From assembly GCF_903645315.1 (NCBI RefSeq), contig NZ_CAHJXL010000001.1:1850001-1914000 (forward strand): a DNA stretch of 64,000 nucleotides, written 5' to 3'. Of the stretch, positions 55,573-63,695 are shown piece by piece. Numbering within the stretch: position 1 is the stretch's first letter; each line of letters opens with the position of its first letter. The stretch is from Victivallis sp. Marseille-Q1083. GTDB lineage: Bacteria > Verrucomicrobiota > Lentisphaeria > Victivallales > Victivallaceae. Both the position numbers and the translations under genes were made by a program. The notes under the pieces were generated by a model. The model was given only the letters and a program-made list of their open reading frames with translations, was not told the origin of the DNA and did no database searches.

Positions 55573-56918
55573 AAAATAAAAAAATATTGCAAATATTAGC
55601 AATGGTGAATATACTGATGGTTGTATATCCTAGCTGGGGCGGAGATCGTGAGAGTATGGTTTGGGAAGATCTGATAAAGTGTCCTAGTTTGATTTTCTTA
55701 AAAGAAAATGTTGCTTTTGTATCCTTTTCTAATCTAATTGACTTTAGAGAAGCAACTCAATCATCCATTGATAAATATGTGGAATTTTCCAATCAATTGG
55801 TTGATGAGCTTAATGATTGGAATATAGATACGAGCAAGGGACGGCGAGAGCTTATAGAACAATATGAAAAACGTTGGCCCAGGAAAGCTGAGCATGGGAG
55901 TATGCAAAATTGGGAAGGCAAGGGTTGGGGAAAGAGTTTTCCCCAGTGGCTTTTAGAATTTCCAATTAGTTCCCTTTCTGTTATGTCATTGGATAACAAG
56001 ACAAAAGAGGTTACGAAATACTTCTATGGCTTGACCGCCGGCCTCGAAACGTTTTTTCCTTTGGTATCACGTCAACCCACCGAAGAAGATCTGAATGTTG
56101 TAAGTAATCTTTATTTGTTTTCTCCTCAAGTGATTGCTTGTCCGGTTTCTGCGGATCAAGCAGTTGACTATGAGGATTATCTTTGGGTGATTGTCGCAGG
56201 AGACACCACGGTCAGTTATTACCGCGACTTAACGCCGGAAGGCTACAAAGCTCCGTTTCGGGTGGGCGGCAATCCTTTCTGGTTGAGTTGTCCGGATGAG
56301 GAGCCGCTTCGTTCTTCGTGTGGATTGGCGGCCAATGGACTGATTTATATCACCGATCCGACCGGCCGGTTGGGGTTCTTCGATGTCAAGGAGAAGGCTT
56401 ATTCGCCGGATTTTTACGATATCGGCCGTCCTGTCCTGGCGCCGGCGGACAATCGGAACAACAGTGTCTTCATCAAAAAAACAACGGAATGGGTGGAATG
56501 TATTCCGCAGTTCGATCAGCCTTGGGATGCTTGGCCGGAAGGGCGTCATTTGCCGGGAAGTGTTACTCATATTTTGTATGCGAGCGACGATTTGCTGTTG
56601 ACTTTTTCGGATGAAAGCAGTAAACTGGGTTGGTATGATCGGATTCAAGAGCGAAGTGGCGATGCAATTCAAATTCCGGATTATTTGTCCTTGTATCAAG
56701 CGGCTTATTCGGTGGCGGACCAGAGAGTTTATTTCTTGTTGGCGGATAAGCGGACGGTGGAGGGAGTTTATTACAACGGCATGGATGTGGGGAACTGTCA
56801 GTTCGACGTTTATCAACTATTGCCGGATGCGCCGCCGGACGAGAAATTCATGAAGTTCGATGAAACTATCATGATCCGCGATGCCAGGAAATTTGCTCCG
56901 CCCAATGCCCAAAATTGA
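55569..56918 (+). CDS. Secreted protein of unknown function with propeller-like repeats
   Basis: A 449-aa protein with signal peptide (ILQILAMVNILMVVYPSWG, residues 5-23). From about residue 200 it contains strand-turn-strand units such as YLWVIVAGDTTVSYY, CGLAANGLIYITDPTGRLGFF and DDLLLTFSDESSKLGWYD, which resemble beta-propeller blades. The DNA of the first third is AT-rich; from about 56030 it is much more GC-rich, so the gene looks mosaic. GGAG lies before the ATG. It overlaps the previous frame by 4 bases and the next gene starts 24 bases on. Confidence 0.7.
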   Translation: MKNKKILQILAMVNILMVVYPSWGGDRESMVWEDLIKCPSLIFLKENVAFVSFSNLIDFREATQSSIDKYVEFSNQLVDELNDWNIDTSKGRRELIEQYEKRWPRKAEHGSMQNWEGKGWGKSFPQWLLEFPISSLSVMSLDNKTKEVTKYFYGLTAGLETFFPLVSRQPTEEDLNVVSNLYLFSPQVIACPVSADQAVDYEDYLWVIVAGDTTVSYYRDLTPEGYKAPFRVGGNPFWLSCPDEEPLRSSCGLAANGLIYITDPTGRLGFFDVKEKAYSPDFYDIGRPVLAPADNRNNSVFIKKTTEWVECIPQFDQPWDAWPEGRHLPGSVTHILYASDDLLLTFSDESSKLGWYDRIQERSGDAIQIPDYLSLYQAAYSVADQRVYFLLADKRTVEGVYYNGMDVGNCQFDVYQLLPDAPPDEKFMKFDETIMIRDARKFAPPNAQN

Positions 56919-56942
56919 TTGCAAATAAAAAAGGTTGAAGGT

Positions 56943-58175
56943 ATGAAAAGTTGGAAAATTATGGTGATGATTTTTATTACAGGCTGTTGTGGCTGGTATG
57001 CCTCCGCTTCTGACTGGGTGACCTATGGTTATTTGATAGACCGTGCAGGACTAATCAAAACAGAAACAATCAGTGCGGCTAGGGAAGATATTCCGGAAAG
57101 CGTCTGGGAATCGCTGCCGTATACACCGGAGCAGAGCGAATCAGAGTTTTCTTTGAAGAGCGTTATAAAATTGGAGACAATGAGTGCAAAAAGAATTTTT
57201 TCAAATATTGCTTATAATCAGCTTGGCGGCTGGGATTTGGCGATGGATTTATTGCCTTTGCAGGGAGAAGAAAAAAATGCCCAACGGGAAATATTCATGC
57301 CGGATCTTTCCATAATCAATGGAAGGCGAGTTATTGCGATGTGGGGGATCAAGCCCGGACGCTGGGAATGGGCACATGGCGATCCATGGCGAAGAAGTTA
57401 TTTTACTTGTTGGCGGGATACTTTCTGGCTGGTTGATGAGAAATGCAATCTTTATGAGTTGCGGCAATTGCCAAAAACAGAATATTTTGGTGATCGGCAG
57501 GTCTATTTCCCGTATGCCATTCCGGATGATCCATTGTTCTGGTTGCCTGGCGCAAATTTGGGAGATATGAGGACCGGTAGTGAGATATTACTAAATCGTG
57601 AGAGGTCTGCAACTCCGGAATTTATTTGTGGAGATGCCGGTTTGTTTGGCGACCAACTGTTCATTGTGACAGAACATGGTTATTGTGTCCGCCGTAATCT
57701 GGAAGACGAGAGTTGGTCCGAGCCAGTTCGGTGGTTTGAAGGAGAAAATCGCTGTGCGCGAAAACCGGTCTTCCTGTTTGAGGTTGGCGGCGGGTTGTAT
57801 TGTTATAAAGATGAAGACGGCAAACGATTTGTTCCATATGAGGTTTCCGGGGATTGGACGAAGCTGACCCCGTGCAGTGATTTGCCGGTGTTGCCTGCTT
57901 TAGCGTTGCTGACGCAAAAAAATGAGAGGATGATTTACTATTTGGAAACAGAGCAGAGTACGCAGGTCAAGCGTCTGACGTTCGGCAGTCATGAGATCGC
58001 CGATTTCGCTGATTTGGATGGCGAAGAGGTGATTGCGCTCCAACAGATTCAGCGTGATGGGCATCCGGAAGTTCATTTTCTGGTACAAACCACCAGCAAA
58101 TTGGATAATCATAATAATCCGGTTATGAAATTCCATCCGGTAGTAGTGAGGGATGATTTGAAGAAGTCCGAATAA
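56943..58175 (+). CDS. Secreted protein of unknown function
   Basis: A 410-aa protein with signal peptide (WKIMVMIFITGCCGWYASAS, residues 3-22), cleavage probably after ASA. The middle reads as beta-rich, Trp/Phe-rich blades (FTCWRDTFWLVDEKCNLYEL, GGLYCYKDEDGKRFVPYE), in style like the preceding protein though not clearly homologous. Conserved Cys pairs may form disulfides outside the cytoplasm. ATG at 56943 chosen for the signal peptide and the AAGG upstream. I know no family for it. Confidence 0.7.
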   Translation: MKSWKIMVMIFITGCCGWYASASDWVTYGYLIDRAGLIKTETISAAREDIPESVWESLPYTPEQSESEFSLKSVIKLETMSAKRIFSNIAYNQLGGWDLAMDLLPLQGEEKNAQREIFMPDLSIINGRRVIAMWGIKPGRWEWAHGDPWRRSYFTCWRDTFWLVDEKCNLYELRQLPKTEYFGDRQVYFPYAIPDDPLFWLPGANLGDMRTGSEILLNRERSATPEFICGDAGLFGDQLFIVTEHGYCVRRNLEDESWSEPVRWFEGENRCARKPVFLFEVGGGLYCYKDEDGKRFVPYEVSGDWTKLTPCSDLPVLPALALLTQKNERMIYYLETEQSTQVKRLTFGSHEIADFADLDGEEVIALQQIQRDGHPEVHFLVQTTSKLDNHNNPVMKFHPVVVRDDLKKSE

Positions 58176-58271
58176 AAAAAGTAAGCCGATGCTTCTGGAT
58201 AAGTTTGGGATAATTTTTTTCCGGCAATTCCAGAAGTGTCTTTCAATCAGGCCATAGAACAAAGATTGCAG

Positions 58272-59351
58272 ATGAAAAAGCGACAGTTCAAGCATAAAAT
58301 CTTCATGACAGCCTTTGGGTTGTTGTGTATCGTGACCATGCGTTGTCTTGCCGTTGAGGCAGAGGGGGAGTTATCACAGGAGGAGATGATGGCCCTCTTG
58401 CAGAAGTTACATGACAGATTGAGTCCTGAGCAGAAAAAAATGCGTGAATACCAAAATAATAGATTATGGGCCATAAGTGGAGATTCGTCCGAAGAAATTT
58501 CAGGTCAATATTGGTTTCAACGAAAATATTTTGATTTGAAATATGAAATTGACAAGCTGAATGTTGTATCGGCGCAGGTGGAGCATTTATTCGATTTACA
58601 ACGGCAAACCTCGATTTTATTTACGGAAGACGCGGCGTTGCGGGCGTTTGCTGCAAAATTTGGTGTTGGAGAGGAATGTAATTTATCGTTTTTGCCTGCA
58701 GGTATATCGGTTGAATACATTGGGGAGAAAATGACGGGGACAGTCTATACGGCACCTGCTGGTAATGGTACGTCTAGTATATTGGCCAACGCAACCTATA
58801 GAGGTAAGACATATAATTTGGGTGTGGTAAAAGAATTTTCATATGTATCTCCTATATTATTTTTGCATCGTAGTGACTTGCATAAAATACATAGTCAAAA
58901 TAATGCTTCTTGTGGATTTTTGGCAGATGTTTATTTGCAGCCGACTGATGTGTATTTTTATGAGGTGTGGATGAAAGAAGGAATTGTTGCTCCTGTGGTA
59001 ACAGGATATTTCAACCAATCTCCATATGATACTTATAATCATGCTGATGGACTATGGATTAAAGCTAAAGACCATAGTCTGCAACTGGGGACCAGGATTG
59101 GCGTCGATAAAATTCAAGGAGGAAATTTCTTTTCTCCGTGGAGTAATGGAACATTTATTTGGAATATTCCCTTATGGTATAAAATTGGTGATAGTGCTTC
59201 GGCTACAGTTTATTCGATGGGAACTATTGAGCATGAAGTAACGATAAATGATATTGGTACTGTTACTATTGAAAAAGGAGGGATTCAAGAATCTGCTGGA
59301 ATCTTTGATGAGACGGATTATCCATTTCCTTATAACAACAACAATCACTAG
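58272..59351 (+). CDS. Secreted protein of unknown function with coiled-coil start
   Basis: A 359-aa protein beginning MKKRQFKHKIFMTAFG with a signal peptide up to about residue 27 (ending CLAVEA). Residues 35-70 form charged helices (MMALLQKLHDRLSPEQKKMRE). The rest is beta-rich, with repeated aromatic/Gly/Ser patterns (HADGLWIKAKDHSLQLGTRI, SPWSNGTFIWNIPLWYKIG) and an Asn-rich tail. Possible adhesin or cell-surface role by style only. The start at 58272 fits a short leader; an in-frame ATG 36 bases upstream exists. Composition is AT-rich. IS630 follows after about 60 bases. Confidence 0.68.
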   Translation: MKKRQFKHKIFMTAFGLLCIVTMRCLAVEAEGELSQEEMMALLQKLHDRLSPEQKKMREYQNNRLWAISGDSSEEISGQYWFQRKYFDLKYEIDKLNVVSAQVEHLFDLQRQTSILFTEDAALRAFAAKFGVGEECNLSFLPAGISVEYIGEKMTGTVYTAPAGNGTSSILANATYRGKTYNLGVVKEFSYVSPILFLHRSDLHKIHSQNNASCGFLADVYLQPTDVYFYEVWMKEGIVAPVVTGYFNQSPYDTYNHADGLWIKAKDHSLQLGTRIGVDKIQGGNFFSPWSNGTFIWNIPLWYKIGDSASATVYSMGTIEHEVTINDIGTVTIEKGGIQESAGIFDETDYPFPYNNNNH

Positions 59352-59358
59352 GAAAATT

Positions 59359-59448
59359 ATGAAGGTAATTAAAATTTTTACTCTCTTAAGTTGTGCTTTA
59401 ATATTAACTATAGATACGGCAATTAACATACGTGCAATATTTGCTTGA
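59359..59448 (+). pseudogene. Small secreted-peptide gene interrupted by IS630
   Basis: Starting at 59359, seven bases after the preceding stop, a signal-peptide-like frame (MKVIKIFTLLSCALILTID) runs into the left end of the IS630 at 59415. Joining the flanks across the element, with one TA, gives the same start followed by TIIAE and a stop, so the ancestral product was either very short or already broken. Confidence 0.45.
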
Positions 59449-60529
59449 TGGTGTATATTATCATCATGGAAACTCAAGATGCCCGAAAACTCGATAAGGT
59501 CGCTCTTGAAGAGCGGCGCAAGCAGGCCGTGAGATTGTATCAAAGCGGCAAATGTAATAATTGTACAGAAATCGGAAAAATCGTCGGAGCGCACCGCAAT
59601 ACGGTGGGCAAGTGGATAAGCAGGTGGAAAAAAAGCGGCTTGCCTGCTTTGAAAGTAAAGAAATGCGGTCGTCCATTCGGCTTTGGACGCCGTCTACTTC
59701 CGCATGAGGAGACCAAGATACGGAAAGATTTGGTCGATCATTGTCCGGATCAGTTAAGATTGCCATTTGCGCTCTGGACTCGTCAGGCGGTACGGTTGCA
59801 CATCAAGATTTCCTTTGGAATCGAAATACCAGTCCGAACCATGGGGGAGTACTTGAAACGCTGGGGATTTACGCCGCAAAAACCAGTTAAGAAAGCTTAT
59901 CAGCGCAATGAGGCGCACGTTCAAAAATGGCTGATTGAGGAGTATCCCCGAATCAAAAAGCTGGCAAAATCAGAAGACGCGGATGTCTTTTGGGGGGATG
60001 AAACAGGAATTCGCAATGACGAGGCCAAGGGCCGCAGTTATGCGCCGAAAGGCAACACCCCGGTGCAAGCAGTCAATCCGGTACGCGAAAAAGTTAATAT
60101 GATCAGCGCGATTACCAACCAGGGGAAAACTCATTTCATGTTTTTCAGCGAAACGATGACGGCTCAACTCCTGATCCAATTCATGGAACGTCTGATTCGT
60201 CAAAATGATCGGAAAGTGTATTTGATTCTGGATAACCTGCGGGTTCACCACTGCAAAACGTTGACTGGTTTTCTGCAGGAAAATGCGGCTTTCATCAAGT
60301 TATTTTTCTTGCCAAGCTACAGTCCCGACCTGAACCCGGATGAATATCTCAACCGCGACTTAAAATCAAATCTGAGCAACAAGCCCTTGGGGCGCGCCAA
60401 AGGAAAAATAACCGAACATGCCAAGCAACATATGGAAATGATAGCTGAACAACCGGAACGAATCAAGAAATTATTCCATTCCAAGACTGTTTTGTATGCA
60501 AGTTAGTTAGTTGCCGGTACAATAATCGC
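59415..60529 (+). mobile_element. IS630 family insertion sequence
   Basis: The transposase gene is framed by imperfect inverted repeats of about 22 bases: the left starts TACGGCAATTAACATACG at 59415, the right, read backwards from 60529, starts TACCGGCAACTAACTAAC. Each end abuts TA, the known IS630 target duplication. The element is about 1.1 kb and seems intact. Confidence 0.75.
59466..60506 (+). CDS. IS630 family transposase
   Basis: A 346-aa DDE transposase. The N-terminal winged helix-turn-helix (GKCNNCTEIGKIVGAHRNTVGKW, somewhat over the core, residues 25-47) binds the inverted repeats. The catalytic core shows FWGDETGIRND (first Asp), YLILDNLRVHH (second Asp) and FLPSYSPDLNPDEYLN (final Glu), the usual IS630/Tc1-mariner DDE set. 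Full length with no shift, so the element may be active. I use the ATG at 59466; in-frame alternatives lie just upstream. Confidence 0.93.
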   Translation: METQDARKLDKVALEERRKQAVRLYQSGKCNNCTEIGKIVGAHRNTVGKWISRWKKSGLPALKVKKCGRPFGFGRRLLPHEETKIRKDLVDHCPDQLRLPFALWTRQAVRLHIKISFGIEIPVRTMGEYLKRWGFTPQKPVKKAYQRNEAHVQKWLIEEYPRIKKLAKSEDADVFWGDETGIRNDEAKGRSYAPKGNTPVQAVNPVREKVNMISAITNQGKTHFMFFSETMTAQLLIQFMERLIRQNDRKVYLILDNLRVHHCKTLTGFLQENAAFIKLFFLPSYSPDLNPDEYLNRDLKSNLSNKPLGRAKGKITEHAKQHMEMIAEQPERIKKLFHSKTVLYAS

Positions 60530-60595
60530 AGAATAAGGAAAGTTGCATCGGATTTTGTCCTTTCTCTTGTTGTTAAATTGTTTTCCGTTAGATAG

Positions 60596-60784
60596 ATGCA
60601 ATATAGCACCAAAAGGAGGACTTTTAAAGAAAATCAGTTGTATAAACTGTTAAAAATAAATAAGATAAATGGATTCGAAGAATCCACCAAAAAGCTTTAC
60701 GGAAAGGAGGTTTTGGACAAGCTGGGCATTGAACACATCTGTGAAAAGGCGATTCATTTATTGCCCGACTTGATCGCTAAATAG
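60596..60784 (+). CDS. Small basic protein, unknown
   Basis: A 62-codon frame rich in Lys and Ile (KKLYGKEVLDKLGIEHICEK). An internal GGAGG at 60615-60619 could serve a later TTG start instead. I do not recognise it. It lies in the AT-rich tail behind the IS630 and may be a fragment of another element. Confidence 0.3.
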   Translation: MQYSTKRRTFKENQLYKLLKINKINGFEESTKKLYGKEVLDKLGIEHICEKAIHLLPDLIAK

Positions 60785-60804
60785 TCCTTTCCTGCTTAAG
60801 GAAG

Positions 60805-60918
60805 GTTTGTCAAATTCATGATGTGTGTTTACAATGTCCGAAAAATAGCCTGAACGTAACACCTTTGGCTAACTGAATGCACAAATTTTTGAGGGTGGGG
60901 GCTGTTAATTTGACAAAC
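60805..60918. repeat. Short element bounded by 12-base inverted repeats
   Basis: GTTTGTCAAATT at 60805-60816 is the exact reverse complement of AATTTGACAAAC at 60907-60918. The 90 bases between hold no gene. It could be a miniature element, an IS end or a large hairpin; no target duplication could be recognised. Confidence 0.4.
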
Positions 60919-60977
60919 GTGCGTTTACTTTTTCAAGTGACCAAGATTTTCGGTGCGGCGAATTGCGGGGGGGGCAG

Positions 60978-61439
60978 CTATTTCCGCCGGACCCGGCGGA
61001 AAAAATTCTGCAGCAGCAGCCGGGCGTCTCCGGCGAGCACCTCCGGCGTCACCTGGACTTTCCAGAGCATGCCGGCAAAACCGGTGACGTTCAATGCCGA
61101 ACCGCAGGCGCCGGAGCGGGGATCGGCGACGCCGTAGATGACCCGGCGCAGCCGGGCGTTGACCAGAGCGCCGGCGCACATCGCGCAGGGCTCCTTGGTG
61201 ACATAAAGGTCGACATCCTCCAGCCGCCAGTCGCCGCGGGCGGCCATCGCCTGGGAGAGCGCCAGCATTTCGGCATGGGCGGTGGCGTCCTTGAGCATTT
61301 CCACCTGATTGGCGGCGCGGGCGATGATCATATTGTCGCAGACCGCCACCGCGCCGATTGGCACTTCGCCGTTTTCGGCGGCGAGTTCCGCCTGCTGCAG
61401 CGCTTTGCGCATGAAATATTCGTCGTCGAAAAGCAGCAC
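60978..61439 (-). CDS. tadA: tRNA-specific adenosine deaminase
   Basis: Converts the wobble adenosine of tRNA-Arg(ACG) to inosine. The 153-aa protein shows the zinc cytidine-deaminase site HAEM (His55, Glu57) and PCAMCAGA (Cys85, Cys88), with VPIGAVAV and the LNVTGFAGM segment typical of TadA. Fourth gene of the minus-strand group yebC-ruvC-lipoprotein-tadA; it starts 2 bases after the lipoprotein gene. Confidence 0.94.
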   Translation of the reverse strand: MLLFDDEYFMRKALQQAELAAENGEVPIGAVAVCDNMIIARAANQVEMLKDATAHAEMLALSQAMAARGDWRLEDVDLYVTKEPCAMCAGALVNARLRRVIYGVADPRSGACGSALNVTGFAGMLWKVQVTPEVLAGDARLLLQNFFRRVRRK

Positions 61440-61441
61440 GG

Positions 61442-61858
61442 TTACTGGAGTTTCAAATCGTATTTCATGATGTACGTATGGCTTCGGGTGAAGACAAAAC
61501 GAACCGAATGGTTGCCGTACTGATAGTAGAAGATATAATCCTGGGTGTCATTCAGCGAAACTTCGCTGCGGATGACATCGCGGGGATCGAAAATCTTTTC
61601 CAGCGTCGAAACGTTGCGGATATAGCTGAAATCGACTCCGTCGGCCAGGGCTTTGGCCGCTTCATATTTCTCCTTGGAGTTGCGGGGCAGCGAACGATCC
61701 TGCAGCACGGCGATTTCCGCGGCGAACTTCGTCAGAACATCGATGTCCTCCACCGGAATCTTTTGCGGCGCAATTACCGACGGACACCCGGCGGCGAATA
61801 TCGCCAGCATCGTCATGGCAAATGCCATCCGGAAGAAGTTTCCTGTCGTTTTCATCAT
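61442..61858 (-). CDS. Small lipoprotein of unknown function
   Basis: A 138-aa protein with a lipoprotein signal peptide: basic start, hydrophobic stretch and lipobox IFAAGC, giving Cys25 as the lipid site. The mature part is helical then beta (DYIFYYQYGNHSVRFVFTRSHTY) with no known domain. Two Met codons stand at the start. Located between ruvC and tadA with gaps of 21 and 2 bases, so co-transcribed, although nothing suggests a link to DNA repair. Confidence 0.8.
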   Translation of the reverse strand: MMKTTGNFFRMAFAMTMLAIFAAGCPSVIAPQKIPVEDIDVLTKFAAEIAVLQDRSLPRNSKEKYEAAKALADGVDFSYIRNVSTLEKIFDPRDVIRSEVSLNDTQDYIFYYQYGNHSVRFVFTRSHTYIMKYDLKLQ

Positions 61859-61879
61859 TTGCGGTCCACTCCTATATTG

Positions 61880-62389
61880 CTACAATGGTTTGGTCAAAAG
61901 TTCGGCCAGCGCCGGATTGATCGCCAGTTGCCCGTGGCAGAGCGCCAGCGCCAGCGCATCGGTGGAGTCCAGTGGAATCTGCTCCGGTTCGATCTGCAAT
62001 TCCGCCGCCATCATCAGTGCCACCTGCTCTTTGCTGGCGCTGCCGCTGCCGACCGCCGCTTTTTTGGCCCGCCGCGGCGAATAGGCGTAAACCGGGATTT
62101 CCCGTTCCGCCAGGACTGCCAGAATCGCACCGCGGGCCATGCCGAGGATGATTGCCGTCCCGGCATTGCGGCCGACGAACGGCTCTTCGATCGAAGCGGC
62201 GTCCGGCTGAAAGGCCGCCGTCAGTTCACGGATGCCGCCGGCCAGCCGCCGGAGGCATTCCGTATGCGGCAGGCCGGGCCGGTTGGCGATCACTCCGCAG
62301 TCGATGACGCGGAAACGGCTGCTGTCGCCGAATTCGACGACGCCGTAACCGGTGGTCCGGATGGCCGGGTCTATGCCGAGAATGATCAC
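61880..62389 (-). CDS. ruvC: Crossover junction endodeoxyribonuclease RuvC
   Basis: Resolves Holliday junctions in recombination. The 169-aa protein has the RNase H-like fold with acidic site Asp7 (LGIDPAIRTTGYG), Glu68/69 (ASIEEPFVG), Asp141 and Asp144 (DSTDALALALCH). It lies 9 bases after yebC, a gene order seen in many bacteria (yebC-ruvC). No ruvA or ruvB is in view. Confidence 0.95.
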   Translation of the reverse strand: MIILGIDPAIRTTGYGVVEFGDSSRFRVIDCGVIANRPGLPHTECLRRLAGGIRELTAAFQPDAASIEEPFVGRNAGTAIILGMARGAILAVLAEREIPVYAYSPRRAKKAAVGSGSASKEQVALMMAAELQIEPEQIPLDSTDALALALCHGQLAINPALAELLTKPL

Positions 62390-62398
62390 GGCGCCGGC

Positions 62399-63154
62399 TT
62401 ACTCTTCTTCGAGCTGGTCGGCGATTTCGTCGGCAATCTCGAAGTTGGCGGTTACCATCTGGACGTCGTCGAGCTCTTCGAGCCGGTCGACCAGCTTCAG
62501 GATCTGCTGGGCGGTGTGAATATCTTTGATTTCGACGGTGGTGTCGGCTTTGCGGGTGATTTCCGCTTCATCGGTGGCGACCTTGGCGTCGGCGAGCGCC
62601 TGAGCGATCGCTTCGAAGGCCTCGGGGGCCGCCCAGATTTCCGCCACGCCGTCTTCGACGTCGATATCGTCGGCACCGGCGTCCAGCACGATATCCATCA
62701 ATTTATCCTCGTCGGCGTTGTCGCCGGAAATGACGAAATGGCTCAGCCGCTTGAACATCCAGCCGACGGCGCCGGCCGCCGCCAGATTGCCGTTGCTGCG
62801 ATCCAGCGTTGTGCGCACTTCGCTGATCGAACGGTTGCGGTTGTCGGTCAGGCATTCGATCAGCAGCGCCACGCCGCCGGGCGCATAGCCTTCATAGAGA
62901 ATTTCTTCGAAAGTGACGTCGCCGAGTTCGCCGAGTCCTTTTTTGATCGCGCGGTCGATGTTGGTATTCGGCATGTTGGCGGCACGGGCCGCCGTCAGGG
63001 CCGAGCGCAGCCGGGGGTTGGCGTTGGCATCGCCGCCGCCCATTTTGGCCGCGACCATAATTTCCTTGGCGAGGCGGGAAAAGATTTTACCCCGTTTCTT
63101 GTCGGTGGCGTCTTTCTTATGTTTAATGTTCGCCCATTTACTGTGTCCGGACAT
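62399..63154 (-). CDS. yebC: YebC/PmpR family protein (TACO1-like)
   Basis: A 251-aa protein of a family named as DNA-binding regulators, more recently linked to ribosomes stalled on proline stretches. The start MSGHSKWANIKHKKDATDKK is diagnostic, followed by GGGDANANPRLRSALTAARAANMP and the acidic surface of domains 2 and 3 (VTFEEILYEGYAPGG, VLDAGADDIDVEDG). First gene of the ruvC operon with a candidate promoter upstream. Confidence 0.95.
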   Translation of the reverse strand: MSGHSKWANIKHKKDATDKKRGKIFSRLAKEIMVAAKMGGGDANANPRLRSALTAARAANMPNTNIDRAIKKGLGELGDVTFEEILYEGYAPGGVALLIECLTDNRNRSISEVRTTLDRSNGNLAAAGAVGWMFKRLSHFVISGDNADEDKLMDIVLDAGADDIDVEDGVAEIWAAPEAFEAIAQALADAKVATDEAEITRKADTTVEIKDIHTAQQILKLVDRLEELDDVQMVTANFEIADEIADQLEEE

Positions 63155-63197
63155 GACAAACCTCTTTTTTGTTTATTTTTTTTACGTATATTCCATT

Positions 63198-63226
63198 AAA
63201 TTACAGCCACATGCCGTTTTCTGCAA
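63198..63226 (-). promoter_or_regulatory. Possible promoter of the yebC-ruvC operon
   Basis: Minus-strand TTGCAG (63221-63226), 17-base spacer, TAATTT (63198-63203), about 45 bases before the start codon. Confidence 0.4.
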
Positions 63227-63255
63227 GTATGGAACAATAATTTTTGTTTCCGCTC

Positions 63256-63284
63256 TTGCAACTTCCGGGCGATGCGTCTATTTT
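63256..63284 (+). promoter_or_regulatory. Possible promoter of the DUF4404 gene
   Basis: TTGCAA (63256-63261), 17-base spacer, TATTTT (63279-63284), about 50 bases before the start codon at 63334 and divergent from the yebC promoter. Confidence 0.4.
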
Positions 63285-63333
63285 TCTGATACGAGAGCTT
63301 GGAATGAGCAGTAATCAGACAGGAGGTGAAAAT

Positions 63334-63582
63334 ATGCCGCTGGATACTTTGAAAAAACTGGAAGAATCGGTGACCGCCCTGGCCGATGTGCCGGGCGAAA
63401 AAAAGGCGCAGTTGTTGACGCTGCTGGCCGAATTGCGCCGGGAGGCGGTCGAACAGGACGGACGGATGCCGGAGACCTCGGATGAATTGCGTTCGACGGT
63501 CCGGGAATTCGAGGTGACCCATCCGGAACTGGTGGCGTTGACCAACCGGGTGTGCATGATGCTGGCCAATATCGGCATTTGA
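63334..63582 (+). CDS. DUF4404 family protein
   Basis: An 82-aa all-helical protein. It starts MPLDTLKKLEESVTAL and ends in VREFEVTHPELVALTNRVCMMLANIGI (given here by its motif: FE-x3-HP and a Gly-Ile end), which matches the small DUF4404 family of unknown function. AGGAGGTGA directly before the ATG at 63334 is an excellent ribosome site and excludes the two in-frame starts upstream. It precedes frr by about 110 bases. Confidence 0.75.
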   Translation: MPLDTLKKLEESVTALADVPGEKKAQLLTLLAELRREAVEQDGRMPETSDELRSTVREFEVTHPELVALTNRVCMMLANIGI

Positions 63583-63695
63583 AACGGGCAAACCTGCTTG
63601 AAATTTGACGTATTCGGTTCTACATTTTCCGTGGAAAACAAAATGTCAAAGGAAACATCAGGAAACAACGGTTTAAAACCCCGGAGGAAAACATC

